Source: JBNFVY01 sp049943335 (lineage in GTDB: Bacteria > Pseudomonadota > Alphaproteobacteria > Rhodobacterales > Rhodobacteraceae). From it: a stretch of DNA of 64,000 nt. Both the position numbers and the translations under genes were made by a program. The stretch lies in contig NZ_JBNFVY010000004.1 of NCBI RefSeq assembly GCF_049943335.1, forward strand, positions 124,001 to 188,000. The letters run 5' to 3'. The first letter of the stretch is position 1; every line of letters starts with the position of its first letter. Below, piece after piece: positions 17,838-27,460 of the stretch. The notes under the pieces are model-generated. The model was not told the origin of the DNA, made no database searches, and worked only from the letters and a program-made list of their open reading frames with translations.

Positions 17838-17881
17838 TTGACACATATAGGGAACGTGTATAGAACATAAACCGAACGAAC
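17838..17881 (+). promoter_or_regulatory. lexA promoter with tandem SOS box
   Basis: A TTGACA -35 element at 17838 is followed 17 bases later by TAGAAC as a possible -10. Overlapping it are direct GAAC repeats at 17852, 17863 and 17874, each separated by 7 bases. This is the GAAC-N7-GAAC (GTTC-N7-GTTC) LexA box of alphaproteobacteria extended to three half-sites, and it implies autorepression of lexA. Confidence 0.9.
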
Positions 17882-17917
17882 CTGAAAATGGGCCGCCCGG
17901 AAAAGGGGATTGAGCAG

Positions 17918-18613
17918 ATGTTGACCAAGAAACAGCTGGACCTTTTGGAATTCATCCACAAACGGATGCAGCGCGACGGGGTGCCTCCGTCATTTGATGA
18001 AATGAAAGAGGCGTTGGACCTGCGCTCAAAATCCGGCATCCACAGGCTGATCACGGCGCTTGAGGAACGCGGTTTCATCCGCCGTCTGGCCCATCGTGCC
18101 CGTGCGATCGAGATCGTCAAACTACCTGAAAGCCTGGGCGGGCAACCGCAGTCGGGCTTTACCCCCCGCGTCATTGATGGCGACAAACCCGATCAGCCGC
18201 GCGCCGGCATCGCGGTCGACGCCTCGGGGGCGGTCAATCTGCCGATCATGGGCCGGATTGCGGCCGGCGTGCCCATCGAAGCGATTGCCGACGGGGCCCA
18301 GAACGTCAGTGTTCCCGGCGGCATGGTTTCGGGCAGCGCCAATCACTATGCGCTTGAAGTCAAAGGCGATTCCATGATCGACGCCGGCATCAACAACGGC
18401 GACGTCGTGGTGATCCGCGAGACATCGACCGCCGAAAACGGCGATATCGTGGTGGCGATGGTCGACGGGTATGAAACCACGCTCAAAACGTTTCGGCGCA
18501 AGGGCAATTCGATCGCGCTGGAAGCGGCCAATCCGGCCTATGAAACGCGCGTCTTTCCCGATGACCAGGTCAAGGTACAGGGCAAACTGGTCGGGCTGAT
18601 CCGGACCTATTGA
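17918..18613 (+). CDS. lexA: SOS repressor LexA
   Basis: LexA represses DNA-damage genes and cleaves itself when RecA filaments form. The 231-residue protein has an N-terminal winged helix (MLTKKQLDLLEFIH to about residue 65), a linker, and the S24 protease domain. The Ala-Gly cleavage site is in GRIAAGVP, the catalytic Ser in VKGDSMIDAG and the Lys in YETTLKTF. I chose ATG 17918, as an upstream in-frame ATG at 17888 lies outside the conserved start. LexA also influences gene transfer agent production in Rhodobacter (known for the family). Confidence 0.96.
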   Translation: MLTKKQLDLLEFIHKRMQRDGVPPSFDEMKEALDLRSKSGIHRLITALEERGFIRRLAHRARAIEIVKLPESLGGQPQSGFTPRVIDGDKPDQPRAGIAVDASGAVNLPIMGRIAAGVPIEAIADGAQNVSVPGGMVSGSANHYALEVKGDSMIDAGINNGDVVVIRETSTAENGDIVVAMVDGYETTLKTFRRKGNSIALEAANPAYETRVFPDDQVKVQGKLVGLIRTY

Positions 18614-18622
18614 TCCCGCACA

Positions 18623-20731
18623 TCAATGGCCGCGCTCCAGGGCGGCCAGTTTGAAGGGGCCGGCGCGCGATGCGCGGGCCTCTTTCGTGTTCCAAAGGCG
18701 CGCGCCCGCCACGTCGCGCGCGGTGACGATCTGGCCGCGCCCATCACGCAACCAGATACCGACCGCACCGGTCTGGCGCAGGGTCGTCGGATCCATCACG
18801 GTGCAGTTGGCGGGAACCTGATTTTTCGAAACGCTGGTCACGACGACGATATCAACCTCGGCGCAGGCGGCGGCGATCCGCTCGCGCGCCCCGCGTCCGG
18901 ACAGGTGGGCCAGGTGCAAGTCACCGACCTGCCATCGGATATCGCCCTTTGCGCCGTCAAACCCGTCCCGCCCCGACGCCACAGACTGGGCGACCCCGTC
19001 GCCGTCGTTTTCCAGCCAGCTTTGCGCAGCGAACCCGCTGCCCTTGGGTTTCGACAGCGCGCGGCCGTGTTCCGTCATGACCCCGACCAGCCCGCCATCG
19101 GGCGAAATCAGGGCCACCGGCCGCTCGCTGAGCACCCAGAGCGCCAGCCCCGCCACGACCGGCACAACCCCAAGGCCGCGCGCGGCCCCGCCCCGCCAAA
19201 GCGCCAGCCAGAGCCCGCCAAGGGCGATCAGCGGCAACGCCCAGATCATCGGGCTATGCACATGGGTGATCGCCCCTTGCAGGCCCGATACCCAATAGGC
19301 CACCCCCATGATCCAGGCGATCGCCGGTTTCATGATCCAGAACCCAACCACCGACAGGCCCAGCGGCCAGAGCACCGCCGCGATGACCGCGCCGGGCATG
19401 ACGACCGCGCCCATCAGCGGCACGGACACCAGGTTGGCGATCAGGCCATAATCGGCAATCCTGTTGAAATGGGCCGCCGCCACGGGGGCCGTCGCAATGC
19501 CAGCCACGGCTGATGATATCACCAGCGTGGCCACGGGCCGGGCCCATTTGGGCAGCCGCGGCCCCTGACGATCGCGCAGCCAGGCGAACACCGCGACCAG
19601 CGCCGTGGTGGCCGCAAAAGACATCTGGAACCCGGGCTCGGTCAGCACCTCGGGGCGCAGCGCCAACACGATCATAGCGGCCAGCGCCACCGCCCGCAGC
19701 GTCAGCGCGCGCCGGCCCAACATGACCGCAACCAGCATGACCGACGCCATGATAAAGGCCCGTTCGGTGGCCACGTTGCCGCCCGAAAGCGCCAGGTAAA
19801 ACGCGCCCGCGGCCAGAGCCAGACCGGCCGCGATCTTGCGCGGTTCGGCCGGTAGCGTCACGCGCAGGCTCATAGCAGCAAGCAAAAAGGTGCCGGCGGA
19901 AAACACAATGCCGGTCAACAGCCCCATGTGCAGGCCCGAAATAGCCAGCAAATGCGCCAGGTTCGATCCGCGCAGCGCCGCCATCGCATCGCGCGACATT
20001 CCCGACCGGTCGCCTGTCAGGATCGCCGCCGCGAACGCACCGCCTTCACCGGGCAGTTGCGCCTGCACGCCTTGCGATATCCGGGTGCGCAGACGCGCGA
20101 TGGCCAGGGCCGCGCGCGCTTCGGGATGGGCCGCCAACAGCGCGGGCGAACGTGTGTACCCCACCGCGCCCAACCGGTCGAACCAGGCCATGCGCTGGAA
20201 ATCAAAGCCCCCCGGCTCGACCGGGCCTTCGGGCGGGCCAAGATGCGCAGTCAGCACCACCCTCTGGCCCGGCGCGGGATCCAGATAGCCCTGCTGGCCG
20301 TGCAACGACACGCGCACCCGGGCGGGCGTGCGCGCCGGCGCGACATCGCGCAGCACGACACGATCCAGCGTCAGCCGCACCTTGTCCGACACCGACCGGT
20401 CGACATGAACGATCCGCCCTTCGACCGGGCCATAATACCGAAATTCCAGCACCGGGGCCTGGACCGTATGGGCCCGCAGCCCCGCCAACAGGAACCCGGC
20501 CCAGAACACGCAGACCATCATCATCACAGGTGTGAACCGCGGGTCGAATCGCCGCATCGCGACGACCACATAGCCCAATGTCAGCGCGCCCCCCGCATAG
20601 GCCCGCCAGCCCGGTTCAACAGGGGCAGAGAAATAGGTTGCGATCCCGCAGGCCATGCACACCGGCAACCACGGGAACATATGCCCGCGCTGCTGTTCCA
20701 GCCGTTCGACGATCCACTGTGCCGGGCGCAC
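18623..20731 (-). CDS. comEC: DNA uptake channel protein ComEC/Rec2
   Basis: ComEC forms the inner-membrane channel for single-stranded DNA in natural transformation; in Rhodobacter it is also needed by recipients of gene transfer agent DNA. The protein has N-terminal membrane helices (LPVCMACGIATYF onward), a DUF4131-like domain, and a multi-helix competence domain containing LLAISGLHMGLLTGI and GGNVATERAFIMA. A shortened C-terminal metallo-beta-lactamase-like region follows. I chose GTG 20731 (702 residues) because AAAAGGGAA lies 8 bases upstream. ATG 20785 would add 18 residues without a ribosome site and would leave only 24 bases to gltX. Confidence 0.9.
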   Translation of the reverse strand: MRPAQWIVERLEQQRGHMFPWLPVCMACGIATYFSAPVEPGWRAYAGGALTLGYVVVAMRRFDPRFTPVMMMVCVFWAGFLLAGLRAHTVQAPVLEFRYYGPVEGRIVHVDRSVSDKVRLTLDRVVLRDVAPARTPARVRVSLHGQQGYLDPAPGQRVVLTAHLGPPEGPVEPGGFDFQRMAWFDRLGAVGYTRSPALLAAHPEARAALAIARLRTRISQGVQAQLPGEGGAFAAAILTGDRSGMSRDAMAALRGSNLAHLLAISGLHMGLLTGIVFSAGTFLLAAMSLRVTLPAEPRKIAAGLALAAGAFYLALSGGNVATERAFIMASVMLVAVMLGRRALTLRAVALAAMIVLALRPEVLTEPGFQMSFAATTALVAVFAWLRDRQGPRLPKWARPVATLVISSAVAGIATAPVAAAHFNRIADYGLIANLVSVPLMGAVVMPGAVIAAVLWPLGLSVVGFWIMKPAIAWIMGVAYWVSGLQGAITHVHSPMIWALPLIALGGLWLALWRGGAARGLGVVPVVAGLALWVLSERPVALISPDGGLVGVMTEHGRALSKPKGSGFAAQSWLENDGDGVAQSVASGRDGFDGAKGDIRWQVGDLHLAHLSGRGARERIAAACAEVDIVVVTSVSKNQVPANCTVMDPTTLRQTGAVGIWLRDGRGQIVTARDVAGARLWNTKEARASRAGPFKLAALERGH

Positions 20732-20809
20732 CCTTGTTTCCCTTTTCGCGATTGAATATGCCTTGGCGCACGTTATCTCCTGCATGGTTGCCAAAAGGTA
20801 AATTTCCGC

Positions 20810-22213
20810 ATGTCCGACGCCCCCGTGGTCACCCGTTTCGCGCCGTCTCCGACCGGTTATCTGCACATCGGCGGCGCGCGCACGGCGCTGTTCAACTGGC
20901 TGTTTGCACGGGGTCGCGGCGGAAAGTTCCTGCTGCGGATCGAGGACACGGATCGCACCCGGTCCACCCCTGAAGCGCGCGATGCGATTCTGGCCGGCCT
21001 GGGCTGGCTGGGCCTGGACTGGGACGGCGCGCCGTATAGCCAGTTCGAACAGGCGGCCCGCCACGGCGAAGTGGCCCGGGCGATGCTGGACAGCGGCCAT
21101 GCGTACAAGTGTTTCGCCACGCAAGAGGAAATTCAGGCGTTCCGTGACCAGGCCAAGGCCGAAGGTCGCAGCACCTTGTTCCGCTCGCCCTGGCGCGACG
21201 CGGCCCCATCGACCCACCCCGATGCGCCCTATGTCATCCGCGTCAAGGCACCGCTCGAGGGTGAAACCGTGATCCGCGACCGGGTGCAGGGCGATGTGAC
21301 GATCCGGAACGATCAGCTGGACGACATGATTGTGTTACGGTCTGATGGCACACCCACCTACATGCTGGCCGTTGTTGTCGATGACCATGACATGGGCGTG
21401 ACCCATGTGATCCGGGGGGACGACCACCTGAACAATGCCGCGCGGCAAATTCAAATCTATCGCGCAATGGGCTGGGACGAACCGGTTTGGGCACATATCC
21501 CGCTGATTTTCGGCCCCGACGGCAAGAAACTGTCAAAGCGCCACGGCGCCACGGGCGTCGAAGAATACCAGGCAATGGGGTATCCTGCTGCGGGCATGCG
21601 CAATTATCTGGCCCGCTTGGGCTGGAGTCACGGCGACGATGAATTTTTCACCGATGAACAGGCCCAGGCGTGGTTCGATCTGGACGCAATCGGCAAATCC
21701 CCGGCGCGGTTCGACTTCAAGAAACTGGAAAATATCTGCGGCCAGCATATCGCGGCGACAGACGATGCCGCGCTGCTGCATGAAATTGAGGCATATCTGG
21801 ACGCGGCAGGAAAAATACCCCTGACAGAGGCGCAGAAGACCCTGATGCTTGCCGGCATGTACTGTCTGAAAGAGCGCGCCAAGACATTCCCGGAACTCCT
21901 TGAAAAAGCGCATTTCATCTTTGCAGAGCGGCCGATCCGGCCAGATGAAAAGGCCGCCAAAGCGCTCGATTCAGTATCCCGTGGTATACTGGCTGAATTG
22001 ACGCCCCATCTGCAAAATGCTAGCTGGAACCGCGACGCGCTGGAAGCGGCCGTTGGCGATATCGCTGCGGCCCACGACACCAAGCTCGGCAAACTGGCAG
22101 CACCCCTGCGCGCTGCCCTTGCGGGCCGGTCCGTGACACCCAGTGTCTTCGACATGATGCTTGTCCTGGGCCAGGAGGAAACCATTTCCCGGCTCAAGGA
22201 TGCCGCCGGTTGA
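20810..22213 (+). CDS. gltX: Glutamate--tRNA ligase
   Basis: GltX charges tRNA-Glu and often tRNA-Gln in bacteria lacking GlnRS. The 467-residue class I synthetase has the HIGH-type motif in FAPSPTGYLHIGGARTA and the KMSKS-type motif KKLSKRHG. The anticodon-binding helical domain makes up the last third. It is divergent from comEC and followed by gltA after 58 bases. Confidence 0.96.
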   Translation: MSDAPVVTRFAPSPTGYLHIGGARTALFNWLFARGRGGKFLLRIEDTDRTRSTPEARDAILAGLGWLGLDWDGAPYSQFEQAARHGEVARAMLDSGHAYKCFATQEEIQAFRDQAKAEGRSTLFRSPWRDAAPSTHPDAPYVIRVKAPLEGETVIRDRVQGDVTIRNDQLDDMIVLRSDGTPTYMLAVVVDDHDMGVTHVIRGDDHLNNAARQIQIYRAMGWDEPVWAHIPLIFGPDGKKLSKRHGATGVEEYQAMGYPAAGMRNYLARLGWSHGDDEFFTDEQAQAWFDLDAIGKSPARFDFKKLENICGQHIAATDDAALLHEIEAYLDAAGKIPLTEAQKTLMLAGMYCLKERAKTFPELLEKAHFIFAERPIRPDEKAAKALDSVSRGILAELTPHLQNASWNRDALEAAVGDIAAAHDTKLGKLAAPLRAALAGRSVTPSVFDMMLVLGQEETISRLKDAAG

Positions 22214-22271
22214 CCCCGGCCACCCAACACCCCGCGCACATCCGTCGCGCGTCCATACGGAAGGAACGATA

Positions 22272-23567
22272 ATGGCAGACAGCACTAAGACAGCGACCCT
22301 GACATATGATGGCAAGACGTTTGAATTGCCGGTGCATTCGCCGTCGGCCGGGCCAGATGTCGTGGACATCCGCAAACTTTACGGCCAAGCCAACCTGTTT
22401 ACCTATGATCCCGGCTTCACGTCGACGGCCGCATGCGACAGCGCGATCACCTATATCGACGGTGAAGAAGGCGTCTTGCTGCACCGCGGCTACCCGATCG
22501 ACCAACTGGCTGGAAAATCACACTATCTCGAAGTTTGCTACCTGTTGCTCTACGGCGATCTGCCCTCGGCCACACAGCTGGAAGACTTCGAAAACCGCGT
22601 GACCAACCACACGATGCTGCACGAACAGATGCAGTATTTCTTCCGCGGGTTCCGCCGCGACGCGCACCCGATGGCCATCATGGTCGGCGTGGTCGGCGCG
22701 ATGTCGGCCTTTTACCACGATAGCACGGATATTTCGGACCCCTGGCAGCGCGAGGTCGCTTCGATCCGCCTGATCGCCAAGATGCCGACGATTGCCGCCT
22801 GGGCCTTCAAATACCACGTGGGCCAGCCTTTTGTGTATCCGCGCAACGATCTGGACTATGCGTCGAACTTCCTGCGCATGTGCTTTGCCGTGCCGGCCGA
22901 GGAATACGAAGTAAACCCGATCCTGTCGCGCGCGATGGACCGCATCTTTACGCTGCACGCCGATCACGAGCAAAACGCCTCGACCTCGACGGTCCGTCTG
23001 GCGTCGTCCTCGGGGGCCAACCCGTTCGCCTCGATCGCAGCGGGTATTGCGTGCCTGTGGGGTCCGGCCCACGGCGGCGCCAACCAGGCCTGCCTGGAAA
23101 TGCTGCGCGAGATCGGTTCGGTCGATCGCATCCCCGAATTCATCGCCCGCGCCAAGGACAAGAACGATCCGTTCCGCCTGATGGGCTTTGGCCACCGCGT
23201 CTACAAGAACTTCGATCCGCGGGCCAAGGTGATGAAAGAAAGCGCCGACGAGGTGCTGGAACTTCTGGGTGTGGAAAACAACCCCGCCCTGCAGGTCGCC
23301 AAAGAGCTGGAAAAACAGGCGTTGGATGATCCGTACTTCGCCGAGAAAAAGCTGTTCCCGAACGTTGATTTCTATTCGGGTATCATCCTCGAAGCGATGG
23401 GCTTCCCCACATCGATGTTCACGCCGATCTTCGCGCTGTCGCGCACCGTCGGCTGGATTTCGCAGTGGAAAGAGATGATCGAAGACCCGGCGATGAAGAT
23501 CGGCCGCCCGCGCCAGCTGTATACCGGTGCGACGCAGCGCGACTACGTCGACGTCGAAAACCGCTGA
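22272..23567 (+). CDS. gltA: Citrate synthase (type II)
   Basis: GltA condenses oxaloacetate and acetyl-CoA at the entry of the TCA cycle. The 431-residue protein carries the catalytic His/His/Asp set in WGPAHGGANQ, GFGHRVYKNFDPRA and NVDFYSG. Start ATG 22272 follows GGAAGGAACGATA. A strong hairpin terminator lies about 40 bases after the stop. Confidence 0.97.
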   Translation: MADSTKTATLTYDGKTFELPVHSPSAGPDVVDIRKLYGQANLFTYDPGFTSTAACDSAITYIDGEEGVLLHRGYPIDQLAGKSHYLEVCYLLLYGDLPSATQLEDFENRVTNHTMLHEQMQYFFRGFRRDAHPMAIMVGVVGAMSAFYHDSTDISDPWQREVASIRLIAKMPTIAAWAFKYHVGQPFVYPRNDLDYASNFLRMCFAVPAEEYEVNPILSRAMDRIFTLHADHEQNASTSTVRLASSSGANPFASIAAGIACLWGPAHGGANQACLEMLREIGSVDRIPEFIARAKDKNDPFRLMGFGHRVYKNFDPRAKVMKESADEVLELLGVENNPALQVAKELEKQALDDPYFAEKKLFPNVDFYSGIILEAMGFPTSMFTPIFALSRTVGWISQWKEMIEDPAMKIGRPRQLYTGATQRDYVDVENR

Positions 23568-23605
23568 GCGCACGCGGCCACAGGCCGCCAAGCGAGATGA
23601 CCAGA

Positions 23606-23630
23606 AAAGGCCGCCCACCGGGCGGCCTTT
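23606..23630 (+). terminator. gltA terminator hairpin
   Basis: A perfect 11-bp stem AAAGGCCGCCC/GGGCGGCCTTT encloses a 3-base loop and ends in TTT. It lies 39 bases after the gltA stop. Confidence 0.85.
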
Positions 23631-24028
23631 GCCATTGGGTTACCTTGCCGGGTTTGAGCCGCCTCTAGATTTTGCCATCCAGGAAAAGCCGGCCCTTGTC
23701 CTGATCATTGCCCGCAGGATCGCCGCCGTGGCGCCTGTGCGCCGTCATGCAAAGCGCCTGCGCGCGACTTGTGCGTGCATGGAATACGCGCCCGAGCGGC
23801 CGCAGACGGCGTCAAGCCGCCCCTCAAGACCACAGCGACCAGCATTCAGGCGGCGGCCATCCCGCCCTCGGATCAGGGGCCGTCAGACTGCCATCGCCCA
23901 TGTAATGATGTCATGTGCCGGGGCCGACTTGGGCGCGGCCTGCGTGTTGGCTGCGCCCCCCGCGCCACAGATTGACCTGCGTCGATAAAGACCACAGGTG
24001 GCTACATGCGGCGCGGGTGTCTTGGTGC
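23631..24028. other. Intergenic gap without a supported gene
   Basis: About 400 bases separate the gltA terminator from the end of the PaaG-like gene. Several short frames are open on both strands, but none has a ribosome site, a recognisable product or a clear coding pattern. No strong promoter or repeat was seen. Confidence 0.5.
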
Positions 24029-24805
24029 TCAGCGCCCCTGGAATTTGGCCTTGCGCTTTTGCAGAAAGGCCAGCACGCCCTCGCGGAAGTCGCGGGTTCT
24101 ACCAGCCATGCCCTGCATCTTGCTCTCAAGTTCCAGTTGCTCTTGGATATTGTTGTCAAAGCTGGCGCGGATTGCGGTCTTGATGCCGAGGTATGACTTG
24201 GTCGGACCGGCGGCCAATGTGGCGGCGCGTGCTTTCCATGTCGCTTCGAATTCGTCGTCCGGGACCGCTTCCCAGATCATGCCCCAGTCCATGGCCTGCT
24301 TGGCCGAAATCTTGTCAGCGAACAGCGCAGCCCCCATGGCGCGCGCCAGCCCGATCTGGCGCGGCATCGTCCATGTGCCACCCGCATCCGGGACCAGGCC
24401 GATGCGCGAAAAGGCTTGCAGGATATAGGCGCTTTCGGTCGCGATCACCACATCGCAGGCCAGCGCCAGGTTCGCCCCGGCCCCCGCAGCAGGGCCATTC
24501 ACCACGGCCATGGTCGGCACCGGGCTGTTCGTGATCGTCATCACCAGAGGGTTGTATTCATCGCGCAGCGCGCGCTCCAGCTCCATGTCGGTGGTGTTGC
24601 CCTGGTCACTCAGGTCCTGGCCCGCGCAAAACGCGTTTCCCGCGCCGGTCAGGACCGTGGCGCGGGCTTCTTCGGCGGCGCGCTCGAACGCGTGTTTCAA
24701 CTCGGCCCGCATCTGCGCGGTCAGCGCGTTCATCGTGGCAGGGCGGTTCATCGTGATCGTGGCCAGACCATCGGTCACGTCGTATAGAATGACTTCGTAG
24801 TTCAT
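24029..24805 (-). CDS. Enoyl-CoA hydratase/isomerase, PaaG-like
   Basis: This crotonase-family enzyme of 258 residues most resembles PaaG-type isomerases of aromatic acid breakdown. The oxyanion-hole segments are visible as GAGNAFCAGQDLSD and NGPAAGAGANLALACDVV, with FSRIGLVPDAGGTW placing an aspartate at the active site, as in PaaG, where hydratases have glutamate. No other paa genes are nearby, so the substrate is uncertain. It stands alone on the minus strand. Confidence 0.82.
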   Translation of the reverse strand: MNYEVILYDVTDGLATITMNRPATMNALTAQMRAELKHAFERAAEEARATVLTGAGNAFCAGQDLSDQGNTTDMELERALRDEYNPLVMTITNSPVPTMAVVNGPAAGAGANLALACDVVIATESAYILQAFSRIGLVPDAGGTWTMPRQIGLARAMGAALFADKISAKQAMDWGMIWEAVPDDEFEATWKARAATLAAGPTKSYLGIKTAIRASFDNNIQEQLELESKMQGMAGRTRDFREGVLAFLQKRKAKFQGR

Positions 24806-24870
24806 GTGTCCTCGCTTCGCTTCAAAGCCAGATTAGCCATCATGTGACAGAAGAAAAGCAAGACGCGCCG

Positions 24871-25347
24871 TCATTCGTCCAAAATTTGGGCAATACGGGC
24901 TTCTTCCTCGGACGACAGGGCATCGGGTGTGGCCGCTTTTGACCGGCCGCGCAAGTAAACTACGGCGCCCAGTCCGGCCAGCACCAGCAGACCCGGCCCG
25001 GCCCACCACAGCACAGCATTGATCCCGCCGCGCGTGGGTTCCAGCAGGACATATTCGCCGTAACGGTCCACGATGAATTCGACCACCTCGTCGTTGCTGT
25101 CACCGGCAAGCAGCCGTTCGCGCACCAGCCGGCGCAGGTCTTCGGACACGCCGGCATTGCTTTCATCGATACTTTCATTGCGGCACACGGGGCAGCGCAG
25201 GCCAGCGCTGATGTCCCGCGCGCGCGCCTCAAGCGCGGGGTCATCCAACACCTCGCCCGGTTGCACGGCAAAGACCGGTCCGCTCAACAGGCCCAGGGCC
25301 AACACCACGCTCAAGCGCATGGCCAGGGTCAGGATCCGGCGTTTCAT
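24871..25347 (-). CDS. ccmH: Cytochrome c maturation protein CcmH
   Basis: CcmH is a membrane-anchored thiol protein that holds apocytochrome c for haem ligation by CcmF. The 158-residue protein has a signal/anchor at the start, the redox motif LRCPVCRNESI, and a second membrane helix near residue 110-130 (VLWWAGPGLLVLAGLGAVVYL). Its start overlaps the ccmF stop by 4 bases. Confidence 0.95.
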   Translation of the reverse strand: MKRRILTLAMRLSVVLALGLLSGPVFAVQPGEVLDDPALEARARDISAGLRCPVCRNESIDESNAGVSEDLRRLVRERLLAGDSNDEVVEFIVDRYGEYVLLEPTRGGINAVLWWAGPGLLVLAGLGAVVYLRGRSKAATPDALSSEEEARIAQILDE

Positions 25348-27314
25348 TCGGCAGGCACCCCTTGCGGCAGGCGGCGGCGGCGTGCGCCCGCAGCCACGCG
25401 ATACCGCCGATCGGTCAGCGACAGCACGCCGCCAATCGACATCAGGATCGCCCCGCCCCAGATCCAGTTGGCAAACGGCTTGATGTAGCTGCGCACCGCC
25501 CAGCCGCCATTCGCCTGCGGATCGCCGATCACAAGATAGATGTCGCGCAAAAATCCATTGTCGATGCCGGCCTCGGTTGTCGGCATACGCGCCACCGGAT
25601 AGCTGCGCTTTTCAGGATGCAGGGTCGAAATGAAACGCCCGTTTTTCTTAACCGTCAAATCCGCCCTGAGCGCGCTGTAATTCGGACCCTGAACACGGTT
25701 CACCGACTCTAGCGTGATGTCGTAGCCTGCAACGTTGAACGTCTCGCCGGGATGGGCCACGCGGATATCTTCGACGTCCCAGGCGGTCAGCGCCGCGATA
25801 CCGAAAATCGTGATGCCAAGCCCGGCGTGGGCGACAACACGGCCCCAATCGCCCCGCGGCAGGCGCGCCAGACGGCCCCAGCCGCCGCGCCCCTTGCGGA
25901 TCCAGATATCCACCGCGGCGCCCGCCACCAGCCAGGCGCCCAATGCCGCGCCCACCGGCCCGAGCGCACTGCGCCCGCTCTGCATGGCCCAGACCAATGC
26001 ACCGATGGCCAGCGCCAGTACCAGCGCGTATTTCAACTGCCCTATCGCGCGCCCCAGCCTGGCGCGTTTCCACGGCAGGATCGCGCCGATCGGCAAGGCG
26101 ATTGCCAGCGCGACCATGAAGGGCGTGAAGGCAGCATTGAAAAAGGGCGCGCCGACCGACAGCTTGCGTTCCCCGTTCGAGGTCAATTCGATCACCAGCG
26201 GCCAAATCGTGCCCACGAAAACCACCATCGAAGACACGGCCAACAGCACATTATTCAGCACCAGTGCGCTTTCACGGCTGACCATGGCAAAGACACCCTT
26301 GGCCTCCATCGTGCTGGCCCGCGCCGCGTACAGAACCAGCGCCCCGCCGGTAAAGACGGCCAGGATGATCAGGATGAACACCCCGCGCTCGGGGTCATTG
26401 GCAAAGGCGTGCACGCTGGTGATCACACCCGAGCGCACGATGAACGTGCCGATCAGCGAAAAGCCAAAGGCAAGGATCGCCAGCAAGACGGTCCAGGCCT
26501 TCAGGCTTTCGCGTTTTTCAACGACCACGGCGCTGTGAAGCAGCGCGGCCGCAAAAAGCCACGGCATGAAGGATGCGTTTTCCACCGGGTCCCAGAACCA
26601 GAACCCGCCCCAGCCCAGCTCGTAATAGGCCCACCATGATCCCAGGGCGATCCCGACGGTCAGAAAGACCCAGGCGGCCAGTGTCCAGGGCCGCACCCAG
26701 CGGGCCCAGGCCGCATCGACGCGCCCTTCGATCAGGGCGGCAACGGCAAAGGAAAACGCCATCGAAAGACCCACATAGCCCAGATAGAGGAACGGCGGAT
26801 GAAAGGCCAAACCAGGGTCTTGCAGCAGCGGGTTGAGATCTTGCCCGTTCATCGGTGGTGTCACCAGCCGCAAAAACGGGTTCGAGGTGAGCAAGATAAA
26901 CAACAGGAACGCCACCCCGATGGCCCCCTGAACCGACAACACCCGTGCCCGCAGACGGTCTGGTAAATTGCCGCCAAACCATGCCGCAGCCGCGCCGAAC
27001 AGCGCCAGAATCAGCACCCAGAGCAGCATCGAACCTTCGTGGTTCCCCCACACACCCGACACTTTATAGAGCATCGGCTTGGACGTGTGGGAATTGGCCG
27101 TCACAAGAGCCAATGAAAAATCCGAGGTGACAAAAGCATAGGTCAGCGCGGCAAAGGAAAAGGCGATCAGAACGAACTGAAACGAGGCCGCCGGGATCGC
27201 AACCGCCATCATGGCCGGGCTGCCACGCTGCGCGCCGATCATGGGCACCACCGATTGCACCAGCGCTACGGCCAGCGCCAGCACCAAAGCGAAATGCCCT
27301 AACTCGACGATCAT
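25344..27314 (-). CDS. ccmF: Cytochrome c haem lyase subunit CcmF
   Basis: CcmF is the large membrane subunit that attaches haem to apocytochrome c. The 656-residue protein has about 15 hydrophobic segments and the periplasmic tryptophan-rich WWD signature, seen as GWGGFWFWDPVENASFMPW. It overlaps ccmH by 4 bases. Unusually, the gene before it in the same direction is a lysis cassette; ccmE lies beyond that cassette. Confidence 0.96.
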   Translation of the reverse strand: MIVELGHFALVLALAVALVQSVVPMIGAQRGSPAMMAVAIPAASFQFVLIAFSFAALTYAFVTSDFSLALVTANSHTSKPMLYKVSGVWGNHEGSMLLWVLILALFGAAAAWFGGNLPDRLRARVLSVQGAIGVAFLLFILLTSNPFLRLVTPPMNGQDLNPLLQDPGLAFHPPFLYLGYVGLSMAFSFAVAALIEGRVDAAWARWVRPWTLAAWVFLTVGIALGSWWAYYELGWGGFWFWDPVENASFMPWLFAAALLHSAVVVEKRESLKAWTVLLAILAFGFSLIGTFIVRSGVITSVHAFANDPERGVFILIILAVFTGGALVLYAARASTMEAKGVFAMVSRESALVLNNVLLAVSSMVVFVGTIWPLVIELTSNGERKLSVGAPFFNAAFTPFMVALAIALPIGAILPWKRARLGRAIGQLKYALVLALAIGALVWAMQSGRSALGPVGAALGAWLVAGAAVDIWIRKGRGGWGRLARLPRGDWGRVVAHAGLGITIFGIAALTAWDVEDIRVAHPGETFNVAGYDITLESVNRVQGPNYSALRADLTVKKNGRFISTLHPEKRSYPVARMPTTEAGIDNGFLRDIYLVIGDPQANGGWAVRSYIKPFANWIWGGAILMSIGGVLSLTDRRYRVAAGARRRRLPQGVPAE

Positions 27315-27405
27315 CCCCGTTCCCCCGTTGCCCGAATTGCGGTCAACCTACACTGCGCGGCCCTCAGCGCCAATGCCGTGTGCGCCCGTGTCGCACTAAG
27401 GTGAA

Positions 27406-27434
27406 GGCGCGGCGGGTATCCGGCCCACCGCGCC
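27406..27434 (-). terminator. Hairpin between lysis cassette and ccmF
   Basis: On the minus strand, GGCGCGG and CCGCGCC form 7 pairs, extended by GGG/CCC after one mismatch, around a 7-base loop. No U-run follows, so termination would be weak or factor-assisted. It sits in the 146-base gap after the last cassette gene and before ccmF. Confidence 0.4.
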
Positions 27435-27460
27435 GCTGGAACATCACTTGTCAGCCGCCC

